A DNA stretch of 40,887 nt from Nitrospira sp. GTDB taxonomy: Bacteria > Nitrospirota > Nitrospiria > Nitrospirales > Nitrospiraceae. The first letter of the stretch is position 1. Each line of letters starts with the position of its first letter. Below the pieces are notes generated by a model. The model saw nothing but the letters and a program-made list of their open reading frames with translations. It searched no databases and was not told where the DNA came from. The stretch covers positions 9,254 through 50,140 of the forward strand of contig SPAX01000007.1 in the NCBI GenBank assembly GCA_005239475.1, read 5' to 3'. Of this stretch, positions 25,172 through 33,500 are shown one piece after another. A program made the translations under genes and the position numbers.

Positions 25172-25570
25172 TCACAGACTGGAGCAGAATGAATGGCCGC
25201 CGCGCGAAGCTGTTGGTCCGACAGGTCCAGAGTTGGGTCTCACCCTGTACTCTTGCCGCACCGGAACCCGCGAAACCAATCGGCACCACCGACCAGATTC
25301 AATCCATGATCGACCGAGCCTTCCACCGAAGACCTCCGCATCATCGTTGCTATGCATGTCGACAAATTGGTCCTTGCAGGTCTGTGGGTCCCATGCATTC
25401 TGAACAATCTCCGGAAACCAAACCCGGCGACGGCACTTCTCCAGGCGTACAAACCCTATCCGTGGGGAATCCGTGACATCCATGATAAGATTGGAATCTG
25501 CATCGACAGGAACACTGTCCCCAAATGAGAGAATTTCTGGGTCTATCACGTAGGCCGCGCGTTGGAGCAA
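25172..25570 (-). CDS. Hypothetical ORF (weak)
   Basis: A 132-residue minus frame (MLQRAAYVIDPEILSFGDSV...) has plausible composition in its N-terminal half but starts at TTG without a clear ribosome site, and the C-terminal half looks random. The plus-strand ORFs in the same place are no better. It is listed because no stronger gene explains the 24881-25710 stretch. Confidence 0.25.
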   Translation of the reverse strand: MLQRAAYVIDPEILSFGDSVPVDADSNLIMDVTDSPRIGFVRLEKCRRRVWFPEIVQNAWDPQTCKDQFVDMHSNDDAEVFGGRLGRSWIESGRWCRLVSRVPVRQEYRVRPNSGPVGPTASRGGHSFCSSL

Positions 25571-25586
25571 CAGGTGCTAGGACGAG

Positions 25587-25710
25587 ATGTTCTATCGGTA
25601 TAGGAGGATTTTCTTGGGCAAGCTCACAGTGCCTCTGTTAGCGAGCGGCCTATTCTCAATAGGATTCGGCAGCGAATCGCCCAACCTCGTGCCCACTTCA
25701 CGCCGCAAGA
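25587..25710 (+). pseudogene. Truncated start of an exported protein
   Basis: The frame starts MFYRYRRIFLGKLTVPLLAS, a signal-peptide-like sequence, and continues GLFSIGFGSESPNLVP before running into the 1159-bp repeat. The minus-strand segment at 26539-26850 contains a related GPFSIRFGSESPNFVP. So this is the 5' end of a gene whose later part survives, inverted, in each repeat unit. Family unknown. Confidence 0.45.
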
Positions 25711-25850
25711 CCGAGGGGTCAGTGTGGCGCCGGTTTCCTCAAGCGCACAATCCACCGTGCCTAAAGACGCCTACTAAATTCCCACTCACCCGCTCGTCTC
25801 GTTCCTAGCCTAGGGGCTCGTCGCCAGAAAAACAAAGAAATTTCCGCGGT

Positions 25851-25895
25851 CTGGTCAAAATTGCTCAGATCGCAAGACTCCGGAGAGCGTACATT
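25851..25895 (+). promoter_or_regulatory. Palindromic activator site 7 with -10
   Basis: CTGGTCAAAATTGCTCAG (25851-25868) matches all specified palindrome positions. TACATT (25890-25895) begins after 21 nt. The gene start is at 25936, 40 nt after the -10. Confidence 0.6.
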
Positions 25896-25935
25896 TACTT
25901 GTATACGTGTTTTACATCTAACCGAGGAGGCTCCC

Positions 25936-26298
25936 ATGGTATCTATTTCCAAAATTGTCGGTGTCCTGTCGTGTGGTTTCTTGCTGTGCCTGGGTCTGTC
26001 GAATGTCGCGTCGTCTGCAGACGAGCTCAACACTGGCCAATCTGATAAGAAGATGTTTGCCGTGTCGGATAAAGACGACTTTCAAGCCGGCAAGGAGGTC
26101 AAGGGCGAAGTGATGCGCGTCGATGGTGAGAACTATGTCGTCAGAGAGGGCACTGGAAATGAGGTGCGCATTCATGTTGACGCCACAACTGAAACGAGAT
26201 CAACATTAAAGGCTAAACCGGGAGATCGTGTTATTGCGAAAGTGAACGCAAAGGGTCACGCAATTTCGTTTCTAACGGACCAACCTATCGCCCACTGA
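25936..26298 (+). CDS. Small exported protein, copy 1
   Basis: The real start is ATG 25936 with CGAGGAGG upstream; the track start at 25861 lies inside the promoter site. The 120-residue product has a signal peptide (MVSISKIVGVLSCGFLLCLG, cleavage near SSA/DE) and a mature domain ending with beta-rich segments VKGEVMRVDGENYVVREG, VRIHVDATTETR and GDRVIAKVNAKGHAISFL. This resembles the small OB-like DUF5666-type folds, though I am not sure. Identical to 27095..27457 and paralogous to 28254..28652. The promoter suggests stress control. Confidence 0.75.
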   Translation: MVSISKIVGVLSCGFLLCLGLSNVASSADELNTGQSDKKMFAVSDKDDFQAGKEVKGEVMRVDGENYVVREGTGNEVRIHVDATTETRSTLKAKPGDRVIAKVNAKGHAISFLTDQPIAH

Positions 26299-26359
26299 CG
26301 CTCCTCTCGAATCAGCAAGAGGGCCCAACGGGGTAGTAGCAGGTAATTGTCTTAGTGAG

Positions 26360-26398
26360 AGTCGGCAGGATGGTTCTGCATTGGACCATCTGCCGACT
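26360..26398 (+). terminator. Hairpin downstream of exported gene copy 1
   Basis: AGTCGGCAGGATGGT and ACCATCTGCCGACT pair over 14 bp with one bulged G, around a 10-nt loop. It lies 60 nt after the stop. There is no T-run, so it may act as an RNA-stabilising or Rho-assisted end. It is repeated at 27519-27557. Confidence 0.4.
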
Positions 26399-26538
26399 CC
26401 GACTAGGTGCCGTTCTGATACACACGAGTCAGAGGCCATCGCTGCCGGTGTGCCGGAGAGGTTCAAGCAGCGGGAGTGATAGATTTAGTGGCGCGAGCGG
26501 TGCGCCTCCAGGTGCTAGCCGGTCGATCAATGCCGAGG

Positions 26539-26850
26539 CTACGACACGAATACGACCGCATACAGCACAAATTGTTTTCTCCAGAACTTTGAACTATCCG
26601 CGTCATAGAAGTGAACTTGGAGTGATCGAATTGGTGGGTGACTAGCTGCGATCGCCTGGGTCCGCTCCTTCAATTGACGATTAGGGGACGAGTCGGGGTC
26701 GCCATACAGACTCACGAAGAGCTGTGAACGGGGACTCTTTTCAATCAGGCGCAAGACATGTTCATCATGGCGTACAGTTCCGTCGCGCCCTGGGTGTCTC
26801 GCATGCGGCACGAAATTGGGTGATTCGCTGCCGAATCTTATTGAGAAAGG
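26539..26850 (-). pseudogene. Inverted fragment of an unknown gene, copy 1
   Basis: The minus frame reads GPFSIRFGSESPNFVP then GRDGTVRHDEHVLRLIEKSP and SPNRQLKERTQAIAASHPPI. It looks like real protein sequence, but a stop lies just upstream of the GPFSI segment and no ribosome site is visible. The start matches the plus-strand fragment at 25587-25710, so these are two pieces of one gene family in opposite orientation. Confidence 0.45.
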
Positions 26851-27009
26851 ACCAACTCACGTCGCAGGACCGAGGGGTCAGTGTGGCGCCGGTTTCCTCA
26901 AGCGCACAATCCACCGTGCCTAAAGACGCCTACTAAATTCCCACTCACCCGCTCGTCTCGTTCCTAGCCTAGGGGCTCGTCGCCAGAAAAACAAAGAAAT
27001 TTCCGCGGT

Positions 27010-27054
27010 CTGGTCAAAATTGCTCAGATCGCAAGACTCCGGAGAGCGTACATT
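27010..27054 (+). promoter_or_regulatory. Palindromic activator site 8 with -10
   Basis: Identical to site 7: palindrome 27010-27027, TACATT 27049-27054, gene start 27095. Confidence 0.6.
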
Positions 27055-27094
27055 TACTTGTATACGTGTTTTACATCTAACCGAGGAGGCTCCC

Positions 27095-27457
27095 ATGGTA
27101 TCTATTTCCAAAATTGTCGGTGTCCTGTCGTGTGGTTTCTTGCTGTGCCTGGGTCTGTCGAATGTCGCGTCGTCTGCAGACGAGCTCAACACTGGCCAAT
27201 CTGATAAGAAGATGTTTGCCGTGTCGGATAAAGACGACTTTCAAGCCGGCAAGGAGGTCAAGGGCGAAGTGATGCGCGTCGATGGTGAGAACTATGTCGT
27301 CAGAGAGGGCACTGGAAATGAGGTGCGCATTCATGTTGACGCCACAACTGAAACGAGATCAACATTAAAGGCTAAACCGGGAGATCGTGTTATTGCGAAA
27401 GTGAACGCAAAGGGTCACGCAATTTCGTTTCTAACGGACCAACCTATCGCCCACTGA
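27095..27457 (+). CDS. Small exported protein, copy 2
   Basis: Same 120-residue product as 25936..26298, with the same start, ribosome site and promoter, 1159 nt downstream. If both copies are real, the gene dose of this regulon member is doubled. The fold and function are as uncertain as for copy 1: signal peptide, then a beta-rich domain ending with KVNAKGHAISF. Confidence 0.75.
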   Translation: MVSISKIVGVLSCGFLLCLGLSNVASSADELNTGQSDKKMFAVSDKDDFQAGKEVKGEVMRVDGENYVVREGTGNEVRIHVDATTETRSTLKAKPGDRVIAKVNAKGHAISFLTDQPIAH

Positions 27458-27518
27458 CGCTCCTCTCGAATCAGCAAGAGGGCCCAACGGGGTAGTAGCA
27501 GGTAATTGTCTTAGTGAG

Positions 27519-27557
27519 AGTCGGCAGGATGGTTCTGCATTGGACCATCTGCCGACT
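27519..27557 (+). terminator. Hairpin downstream of exported gene copy 2
   Basis: Repeat-unit copy of the hairpin at 26360-26398, with the same 14-bp arms and bulge. Confidence 0.4.
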
Positions 27558-27697
27558 CCGACTAGGTGCCGTTCTGATACACACGAGTCAGAGGCCATCG
27601 CTGCCGGTGTGCCGGAGAGGTTCAAGCAGCGGGAGTGATAGATTTAGTGGCGCGAGCGGTGCGCCTCCAGGTGCTAGCCGGTCGATCAATGCCGAGG

Positions 27698-28009
27698 CTA
27701 CGACACGAATACGACCGCATACAGCACAAATTGTTTTCTCCAGAACTTTGAACTATCCGCGTCATAGAAGTGAACTTGGAGTGATCGAATTGGTGGGTGA
27801 CTAGCTGCGATCGCCTGGGTCCGCTCCTTCAATTGACGATTAGGGGACGAGTCGGGGTCGCCATACAGACTCACGAAGAGCTGTGAACGGGGACTCTTTT
27901 CAATCAGGCGCAAGACATGTTCATCATGGCGTACAGTTCCGTCGCGCCCTGGGTGTCTCGCATGCGGCACGAAATTGGGTGATTCGCTGCCGAATCTTAT
28001 TGAGAAAGG
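27698..28009 (-). pseudogene. Inverted fragment of an unknown gene, copy 2
   Basis: Exact repeat-unit copy of 26539-26850 with the same FGSESPNFVP segment and lack of a proper start. Confidence 0.45.
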
Positions 28010-28028
28010 ACCAACTCACGTCGCAGGA

Positions 28029-28320
28029 CCGAGGGGTCAGTGTGGCGCCGGTTTCCTCAAGCGCACAATCCACCGTGCCTAAAGACGCCTACTAAATTCC
28101 CACTCACCCGCTCGTCTCGTTCCTAGCCTAGGGGCTCGTCGCCAGAAAAACAAAGAAATTTCCGCGGTCTGGTCAAAATTGCTCAGATTGCAAGACACCG
28201 GAGAGCGTACATTTACCTGTATACGTATTTTACATCTAACCGAGGAGGCTCCCATGGTATCTATTTCCAAAATTGTCGGTGTCCTGTCGTGTGGTTTCTT
28301 GCTGTGCCTGGGGCTGTCCA
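28029..28320. repeat. Partial third copy of the repeat
   Basis: The third occurrence of the unit start (CCGAGGGGTC, 28029) continues with few changes through the promoter site and the signal-peptide codons of the next gene, then diverges near 28312. This shared leader could have been the crossover point that produced the tandem duplication. Confidence 0.8.
28169..28213 (+). promoter_or_regulatory. Palindromic activator site 9 with -10
   Basis: CTGGTCAAAATTGCTCAG (28169-28186), then TACATT (28208-28213) after 21 nt. The gene start is 28254. Confidence 0.6.
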
Positions 28321-28652
28321 ACGCGGCGCAGGCGGAGCATGCGCCCGGGCCCTCAGACGTTATGAAAACTGATTCCGTAACCGACCGGCAAGGTTTTCAA
28401 TCTGATGATGACAAGCAAAAGAACGTGGACAATGAGAAGGGAAGTAATAGCACAGAAGGCGCCAAGACGATCAAGGGCGAACTGTTCCGCGTCGAAGACG
28501 GGAACTATTTCGTCAAGGTGAAGGGCGGCAAGGAAATACGTATGCATACAGATAAAACTACCCAGATGATAGGAGAAATCAAGAAGGGTGATCGTATTGA
28601 GGCGAAGGTGAACGAGCAGAATCACGCGCTGTCGATCCGCTCGGCGAAATGA
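28254..28652 (+). CDS. Small exported protein, diverged paralogue
   Basis: ATG 28254 has the same CGAGGAGG ribosome site as the upstream copies. The signal peptide is almost identical (MVSISKIVGVLSCGFLLCLG), but the mature part has diverged: a longer acidic/polar linker (DDDKQKNVDNEKGSN) and then the same beta-rich end, IKGELFRVEDGNYFVKVKGG, IRMHTDKTTQM and GDRIEAKVNEQNHALSI. The 3' flank also resembles that of the other copies, so this is an older duplicate of the same gene and flanks. Confidence 0.75.
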   Translation: MVSISKIVGVLSCGFLLCLGLSNAAQAEHAPGPSDVMKTDSVTDRQGFQSDDDKQKNVDNEKGSNSTEGAKTIKGELFRVEDGNYFVKVKGGKEIRMHTDKTTQMIGEIKKGDRIEAKVNEQNHALSIRSAK

Positions 28653-28873
28653 AGGACTGATGCCGGTCACGGAAATGAAGCCGGTCGTACGACTGACTCC
28701 ACTCTCGAATCAAGCAAGACCTGTTTGATGGGACAGTAGTCATTGTCTCAGTGAACGCCTGCAGGACGCTAGGTCATATGGAGCGACCTGCCAACTCTTT
28801 GAGCCATGCCGTGGAAACGGATCACACAGAAATCTCTATCCCGCCATTACAAGACAAGGAGAGCGGAATACCC

Positions 28874-29407
28874 ATGACCGGTCAAACGCAGACTCCTGAC
28901 CGCGTATGGTCGATCGTCTTGGCAGGGAGTAAGGGACATGCCCCTCTCCTTCTCGCCTGCGCATTGCTCGCAGCAGCTTGCGCCAAGCCGGCGGATCATC
29001 GAGATGTGTCGATGGATTCTCTTCATCCATCGATGGCGTTTCAGGCCGGAGACCGCCATGTTCTCGCCGGTGAGTGGGAATATGTTGACGGCGCTGCTGT
29101 CCTGCTGATACTCGACGAGCAGGGCAACGGTCACTATGATTGGAAAGACGGGCGATTCGAGACGCACACGCTCATCGGTCAGACCTGGCAGGGCATGTGG
29201 TTTCAGAAGGAGAATGATCGAGATGGTAGATTTACGGTCGAGTTCTCGCCGGATTTTTCAGACGGGGAGGGGCGCTGGTGGGTCAGCCGCATCGGAGCCG
29301 ACCATGCACCCGCGCAAAAGGGCGGAACGTTTCATCTCTCCAAGAAGACTGCTCTTATAAACCTCAGCGATACTTCACCGGTACCATGGAAGCTTCTCAC
29401 GCCATAA
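28874..29407 (+). CDS. Lipoprotein of unknown function
   Basis: ATG 28874 (with AAGGAG upstream) is preferred to the track start at 28751. The N-terminus ends in a lipobox-like LLAAAC. The mature protein has a compact beta-rich domain: HVLAGEWEYVDGAAVLLILD, GNGHYDWKDGRFET, GRFTVEFSPDFSDGEGRWW and then GGTFHLSKKT. It is probably a periplasmic lipoprotein. The family is not recognised. The last residues run up to the breakpoint of the truncated BON gene on the other strand. Confidence 0.65.
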   Translation: MTGQTQTPDRVWSIVLAGSKGHAPLLLACALLAAACAKPADHRDVSMDSLHPSMAFQAGDRHVLAGEWEYVDGAAVLLILDEQGNGHYDWKDGRFETHTLIGQTWQGMWFQKENDRDGRFTVEFSPDFSDGEGRWWVSRIGADHAPAQKGGTFHLSKKTALINLSDTSPVPWKLLTP

Positions 29408-29436
29408 CCAATGATCGGCAGGGAACCTCTGACTCG

Positions 29437-29595
29437 ACCATCGGCAGCGAGGGCGATCTTGGTGTTCGCCGTGAGCCACGTGTCGTTGTTCGGGGTCTTT
29501 TCGTCGGCGTTGCCCAGCGCGTGCACCGATCCGGTGAGGAGTGCCCCACCGACAACCAGAGCCGTGCAGAGTGTCAGTACATAGCGTGTGTTCAT
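29437..29595 (-). pseudogene. Truncated BON-domain gene (copy 2)
   Basis: The first 53 or so residues (MNTRYVLTLCTALVVGGALL... WLTANTKIALAADGRV) match the start of the BON protein at 23978..24553. Near 29437 the homology stops and the frame runs into unrelated sequence (RGSLPIIGYG...) shared with the lipoprotein gene's 3' side. No BON domain survives. A deletion or rearrangement removed the rest. Confidence 0.8.
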
Positions 29596-29657
29596 ACTCG
29601 TCTCCTTACCCGAAATGTAAAAGTATGTCGTCAGACGTCTTCGTGAGTTGCATCTAT

Positions 29658-29885
29658 TCAGTGGGGCTTCTTATCCACGGCTTTCGGCGCTAACTGCTGA
29701 TACCACTGGTCCGCCCATTTCATGAGCTCATCCATATTATCGCCATGCCGTTTCTGGGCTTTGCCGAGAAACTTGTCATAATTCCCTTCGATCTGCTGCA
29801 AGTCGTCATCGGTAAACTTGCCATACTTCTCTTTCAGTTCGCCTTTGAACGGCATCCATTTCCCCTTGAGTTGATCCGCATTCAT
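29658..29885 (-). CDS. CsbD-like stress protein (intact copy)
   Basis: The start is ATG 29885 (MNADQLKGKW), with GGAGGAGG upstream; the track's 29954 start is too long. The 75-residue protein has the CsbD pattern: LKGKWMPFKGELKEKYGKFT, DDDLQQIEGNYDKFLGKAQK and LMKWADQWYQ. Family proteins are abundant cytoplasmic stress proteins of unknown biochemical role. The gene follows site 10 and precedes the truncated BON gene. The other module has the opposite defect (damaged CsbD, intact BON). Confidence 0.85.
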   Translation of the reverse strand: MNADQLKGKWMPFKGELKEKYGKFTDDDLQQIEGNYDKFLGKAQKRHGDNMDELMKWADQWYQQLAPKAVDKKPH

Positions 29886-29970
29886 GGATTCCTCCTCCTG
29901 TGTGAGATGGCGCCGCCTCACTCCTCGTACCGATCTGGCCTCGTCATTCATCATCTTCCCCCTACGAGCC

Positions 29971-30014
29971 TGTATGGCGGGCGGACCGGCAGCGGTCTGG
30001 TCAGAATTGCTCAG
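29971..30014 (-). promoter_or_regulatory. Palindromic activator site 10 with -10 (CsbD-BON module 2)
   Basis: On the minus strand CTGAGCAATTCTGACCAG (30014-29997) is followed after 20 nt by CATACA (29976-29971). The flanks closely match site 6, showing that the promoter was duplicated with the module. Confidence 0.6.
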
Positions 30015-30190
30015 GTGGGGAGAATTGATCCGGTAGCAGCTTGGCGCCGCCTACTCGCTTGTGCGACTAGATTGGATCCTAGGCCTCACTCTTTCAGAAA
30101 TGTTGGCAGGATCTTCTGCTGGAGAGGGTGGGTGGTGCGTGACGCTAGCGGGCTTCGAAAGAACTATGTTGGCACCTAGACGGGCGGGAC

Positions 30191-30336
30191 GGGTTCATCT
30201 GGTTTGGTTTGTTTCGTTCATTTGGTTTGTCTCGTTCAACCAAACAAACCAAATAGACTAGATAAACAAGAGAAACCATCCGGGTCTCGCGCTTCAGCGC
30301 CACGGTCTGTGGCGCTGACGAACTTTTTCAGCATTC
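30191..30336. repeat. Hairpin element C with 9-nt micro-repeats
   Basis: GGTTCATCT, GGTTTGTCTC and related units (30191-30238) are followed by near reverse complements (CAACCAAACAAACC...). Downstream comes a perfect 9-bp hairpin and CTTTTTCAGCATTCTTC, resembling the right end of elements at 19272 and 39331. Confidence 0.55.
30295..30329 (+). terminator. Strong hairpin with T-run
   Basis: CAGCGCCAC (30295-30303) pairs perfectly with GTGGCGCTG (30309-30317) around GGTCT, and a TTTTT tract follows within 10 nt. It could terminate plus-strand transcription. It is part of element C. Confidence 0.45.
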
Positions 30337-30423
30337 TTCGGGGACATCGAGATTCTCGCTCCCGCTAGGGCTGGCAGTGTGGGTGTGGTCTTGAGACCAC
30401 CGGGCGACTCGGCAGGTCGTCAT
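30328..30423 (-). CDS. 31-residue ORF with strong ribosome site, probably truncated
   Basis: ATG 30423 is preceded by AGAAGGAGGTGGCACC, the strongest ribosome site in the region, and promoter site 11 ends about 60 nt upstream. The frame (MTTCRVARWSQDHTHTASPS...) stops at a TGA that belongs to the CTGAAAAAG end of element C. So the element may have cut off the rest of the gene. No domain is recognisable. Confidence 0.45.
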   Translation of the reverse strand: MTTCRVARWSQDHTHTASPSGSENLDVPEEC

Positions 30424-30481
30424 GGTGCCACCTCCTTCTAGCTCAGGGTGACGGCCGGGAAGAGTGTCAGACTCTGGTCTC

Positions 30482-30525
30482 AGTATGGCGAGAAGACAGC
30501 GTGTAGTCTGGTCAAAATTGCTTGG
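30482..30525 (-). promoter_or_regulatory. Palindromic activator site 11 with -10
   Basis: On the minus strand CCAAGCAATTTTGACCAG (30525-30508) has two outer mismatches. CATACT (30487-30482) begins after exactly 20 nt, and CTTCTCGCCATACTG is shared with site 6. Confidence 0.5.
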
Positions 30526-30564
30526 CGTTGAGAAATGTAATGAATTGTGGCGTGTCCTTCTGTG

Positions 30565-33500
30565 TTAACTGTTTGCGGCCTGTATCTTCACTTCAACCGT
30601 GTGCTCCTGATGGTCGTCCACAAGAGGAATAGTCTTATCGTGTTGCTCGACGCCATCGACAGTCACGCTCGTCTCGCCGTTCCCGGCGCTGACTTGTAGG
30701 ACGTTGATATGGTAGAGCGTTTCCCGGTATCGGTAGTGCAGCGTGAACCCCTTCCAATTCGCAGGGAGGCACGGAGCCACGCGTAGCTTGTCTACTTCCA
30801 GCCTCAACCCGAGGAGTGATTCTACAATAAGCCGGTACATCCAGCCTGCCGAGCCCGTATACCACGTCCATCCCCCGCGGCCGGTGTGCGGCGAAAGCGC
30901 GTAGACATCGGCTGCGATCACGTACGGTTCTACTTTGTAGGTCTCGATCCCCTCCGGAGATCTCGCATGGTTTACCGGGTTGATCATGGCCAACAGTTCC
31001 CACGCACGTTGTCTGTCTCCTAATGCGGCGAACGCCATCGCCGCCCAGATTGCCGCATGCGTATACTGCCCCCCATTTTCTCGCACCCCCGGGACGTACC
31101 CTTTGATATAGCCAGGATTCAAATTTGACTTATCGAACGGTGGATCCAACAGTTGGATCAGCGCATGGTCCCGGCGAACAAGGCGCCGATCCACCGCGTC
31201 CATGGCCATGCGTGAGCGCGTGGCATCCCCCGCCCCGGAGAGAACCGACCAGCTTTGCGCAATCGAATCGATCTGGCATTCGGGATTACTTGCCGACCCA
31301 AGTGGCGAGCCATCGTCGAAGTAGGCCCGGCGATACCACTCTCCATCCCAGCCATGCTGCTCGATATTCTGGCGCACGTCAGCCGCCTCCCTCTGACAAC
31401 GTTCAGCGAAGGACAGGTCGCCTCGCATGCGTGCAACCTTCGTAAACTGCATGAGCACGTCATACAGGAAAAATCCCAACCAGATGCTCTCGCCTTTGCC
31501 TTCTTCGCCGACCATATTCATGCCGTCGTTCCAGTCACCGGAGCCGATGAGTGGGAGGCCGTGCTCCCCACGTGTGAGGCCCTTCAGGATGGCTCGCACA
31601 CAGTGTTCGTACAAACTGGCCGCTTTTTCAGACCGGCCGGGCAGATCGTAATACGCGTCCTCCTCCTGGTTGACCGGACGGCCTTCGACGAAGTGGATGG
31701 GTTCATCCAAGACCCCGCTATCCCCTGTGCTCAGTACGTAGCGGCATGTCGCCAGGGGCAGCCAGAGGTAATCATCCGAACAGTGCGTACGCACGCCCCG
31801 GCCTGAGGGGGGATGCCACCAGTGCTGGACATCGCCTTCCTGAAACTGTCGGGCTGCGGACATCAGAAGATGCTTGCGCACAAGATGCGGCTCGGTGTGG
31901 ATGAGCGCCATCGAATCTTGCAGTTGATCGCGGAAACCGAAGGCGCCCCCCGATTGATAGTATCCGCTCCGCGCCCACAGACGGCACGCGAGCGTTTGGT
32001 ACAAGAGCCAGCCGTTGGTCAGCATGTTCAGTGACTGGTCTGGCGTCTCCACATATACGGCACCGAGTGTGTGCTTCCAGTACTGCCACACCGCTTCGAG
32101 CGCGCCGCGTGCGGCAGCAGATCCTCGGAAGCGATGTATCGACTGTCTGGCCTCATCGACGTTTCGCCCGACACCGAGCCTAAAGATCATCTCACGCTCT
32201 TGTCCGGCGGCCAGTTCGAATGGAACGTGGATTGCGGTGCAGGGATCGAGACCGGCCCCCACTTTGCCCGACAGCCGCAACCGGCTCATCGCGGCCGGAT
32301 TGCGAAGCGTGCCGTTGCGCCCGATAAACTCAGTCCGGTCGCCGCTGATGGTCCGAGTCGTCTCGTCCACGTCAAAGAAGGCCATCCGCCCGGCGAACTC
32401 CGTGTGATAGGGATTTCTCGCGAAGACCGCACCGCTCTTGGGGTCCAGTTCGGTCACGACGTGCATCACCGATTTTGGCCGCAGATCTCCCAGCACCCAT
32501 TCCACGTAACCCGTCGCGGACAGCTTGCGCGATCGGCCTGACTCGTTCCGCACCTTGAGCACCATGAACTTAATCGGTGCATCCAAGGCCACATACACCC
32601 ACAGCTCTGAGTGGATGCCGCGCTCCGTATGCTCGAAGACGCTATAGCCGAAGCCGTGCCGGCTGACGTACGGTGTCGTGCCGCGGCTGGGCAGTGGCGT
32701 GGGGGACCAGAAGTGGCCCCTTTCTTCGTCACGAAGGTACAAGGCTTCTCCGCTCGTATCGCTCACCGGGTCGTTGTGCCACGGAGTGAGGCGGAATTCG
32801 TGGGCGTTCTCGCTCCAGGTGTAGGCCTGACCGTTCTCCGAGATGACGGTGCCAAAGTGCGGATTCGCCAGTACGTTCACCCACGGTGCCGGCGTCACAT
32901 GCCCCTGTGCGGTCGTGATGACATACTCGCGGCCATCAGGCGTGAATCCTCCCAGCCCGTTGAAGAACCTAAGATCGTGGCGCGGCAACGCAGCGGATGG
33001 CAAGGGTTCGGCGCGGCGGGTTCGGGTTGGCGTCAGGCGCGGCACGGTGACGTCCACATGGCCGCGGCGGGTGATCTGGTCCGCCAGCGATCCCCGATTG
33101 TCGGTGAGAATGGCACGGGCGACCGATTGCAGCAGAATGCGGTCCTCGTTCGATATCTGGTCCGAAGGACGCACGAAGATGCCGCCCGGTCGATCCATCA
33201 CGTGTGCTTCGAGGCCCGCGGCAATCAACCCCATGATTTGTTCGTGGAGTAATTGCCGATAACCGGCGTGATCTTCGTTCCAGATCACCAGGTCCACGGC
33301 CAACCCCTTGGAGCGCCAGTACGCGTGGGCCTGTACGAGCTGGCGCACCAGATCGATATTGGCCAGATCGCCGATCTGCAGCAGCACGATCGGCAAATCG
33401 CCGGAAATGGCGTAGCCCCAGAGCCCGGATTGCCCGCGGCGGTTTTTGATCAGATCGCTCGGATCAGCCCGCAGAGAGGAATTGGCGTAGAGGACAGAGC

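Larger units (their letters stand above)
25711..26869. repeat. 1159-bp tandem repeat, unit 1
   Basis: Every ORF within this unit recurs unchanged 1159 nt downstream (for example 25861..26298 and 27020..27457). The unit holds a palindromic activator site, the exported-protein gene, a hairpin and an inverted pseudogene fragment. Its boundaries are where CCGAGGGGTC recurs at 25711, 26870 and 28029. Confidence 0.9.
26870..28028. repeat. 1159-bp tandem repeat, unit 2
   Basis: Second copy of 25711-26869, with no difference seen in any encoded ORF. Lack of divergence points to a very recent duplication, gene conversion or an assembly duplication. Confidence 0.9.
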
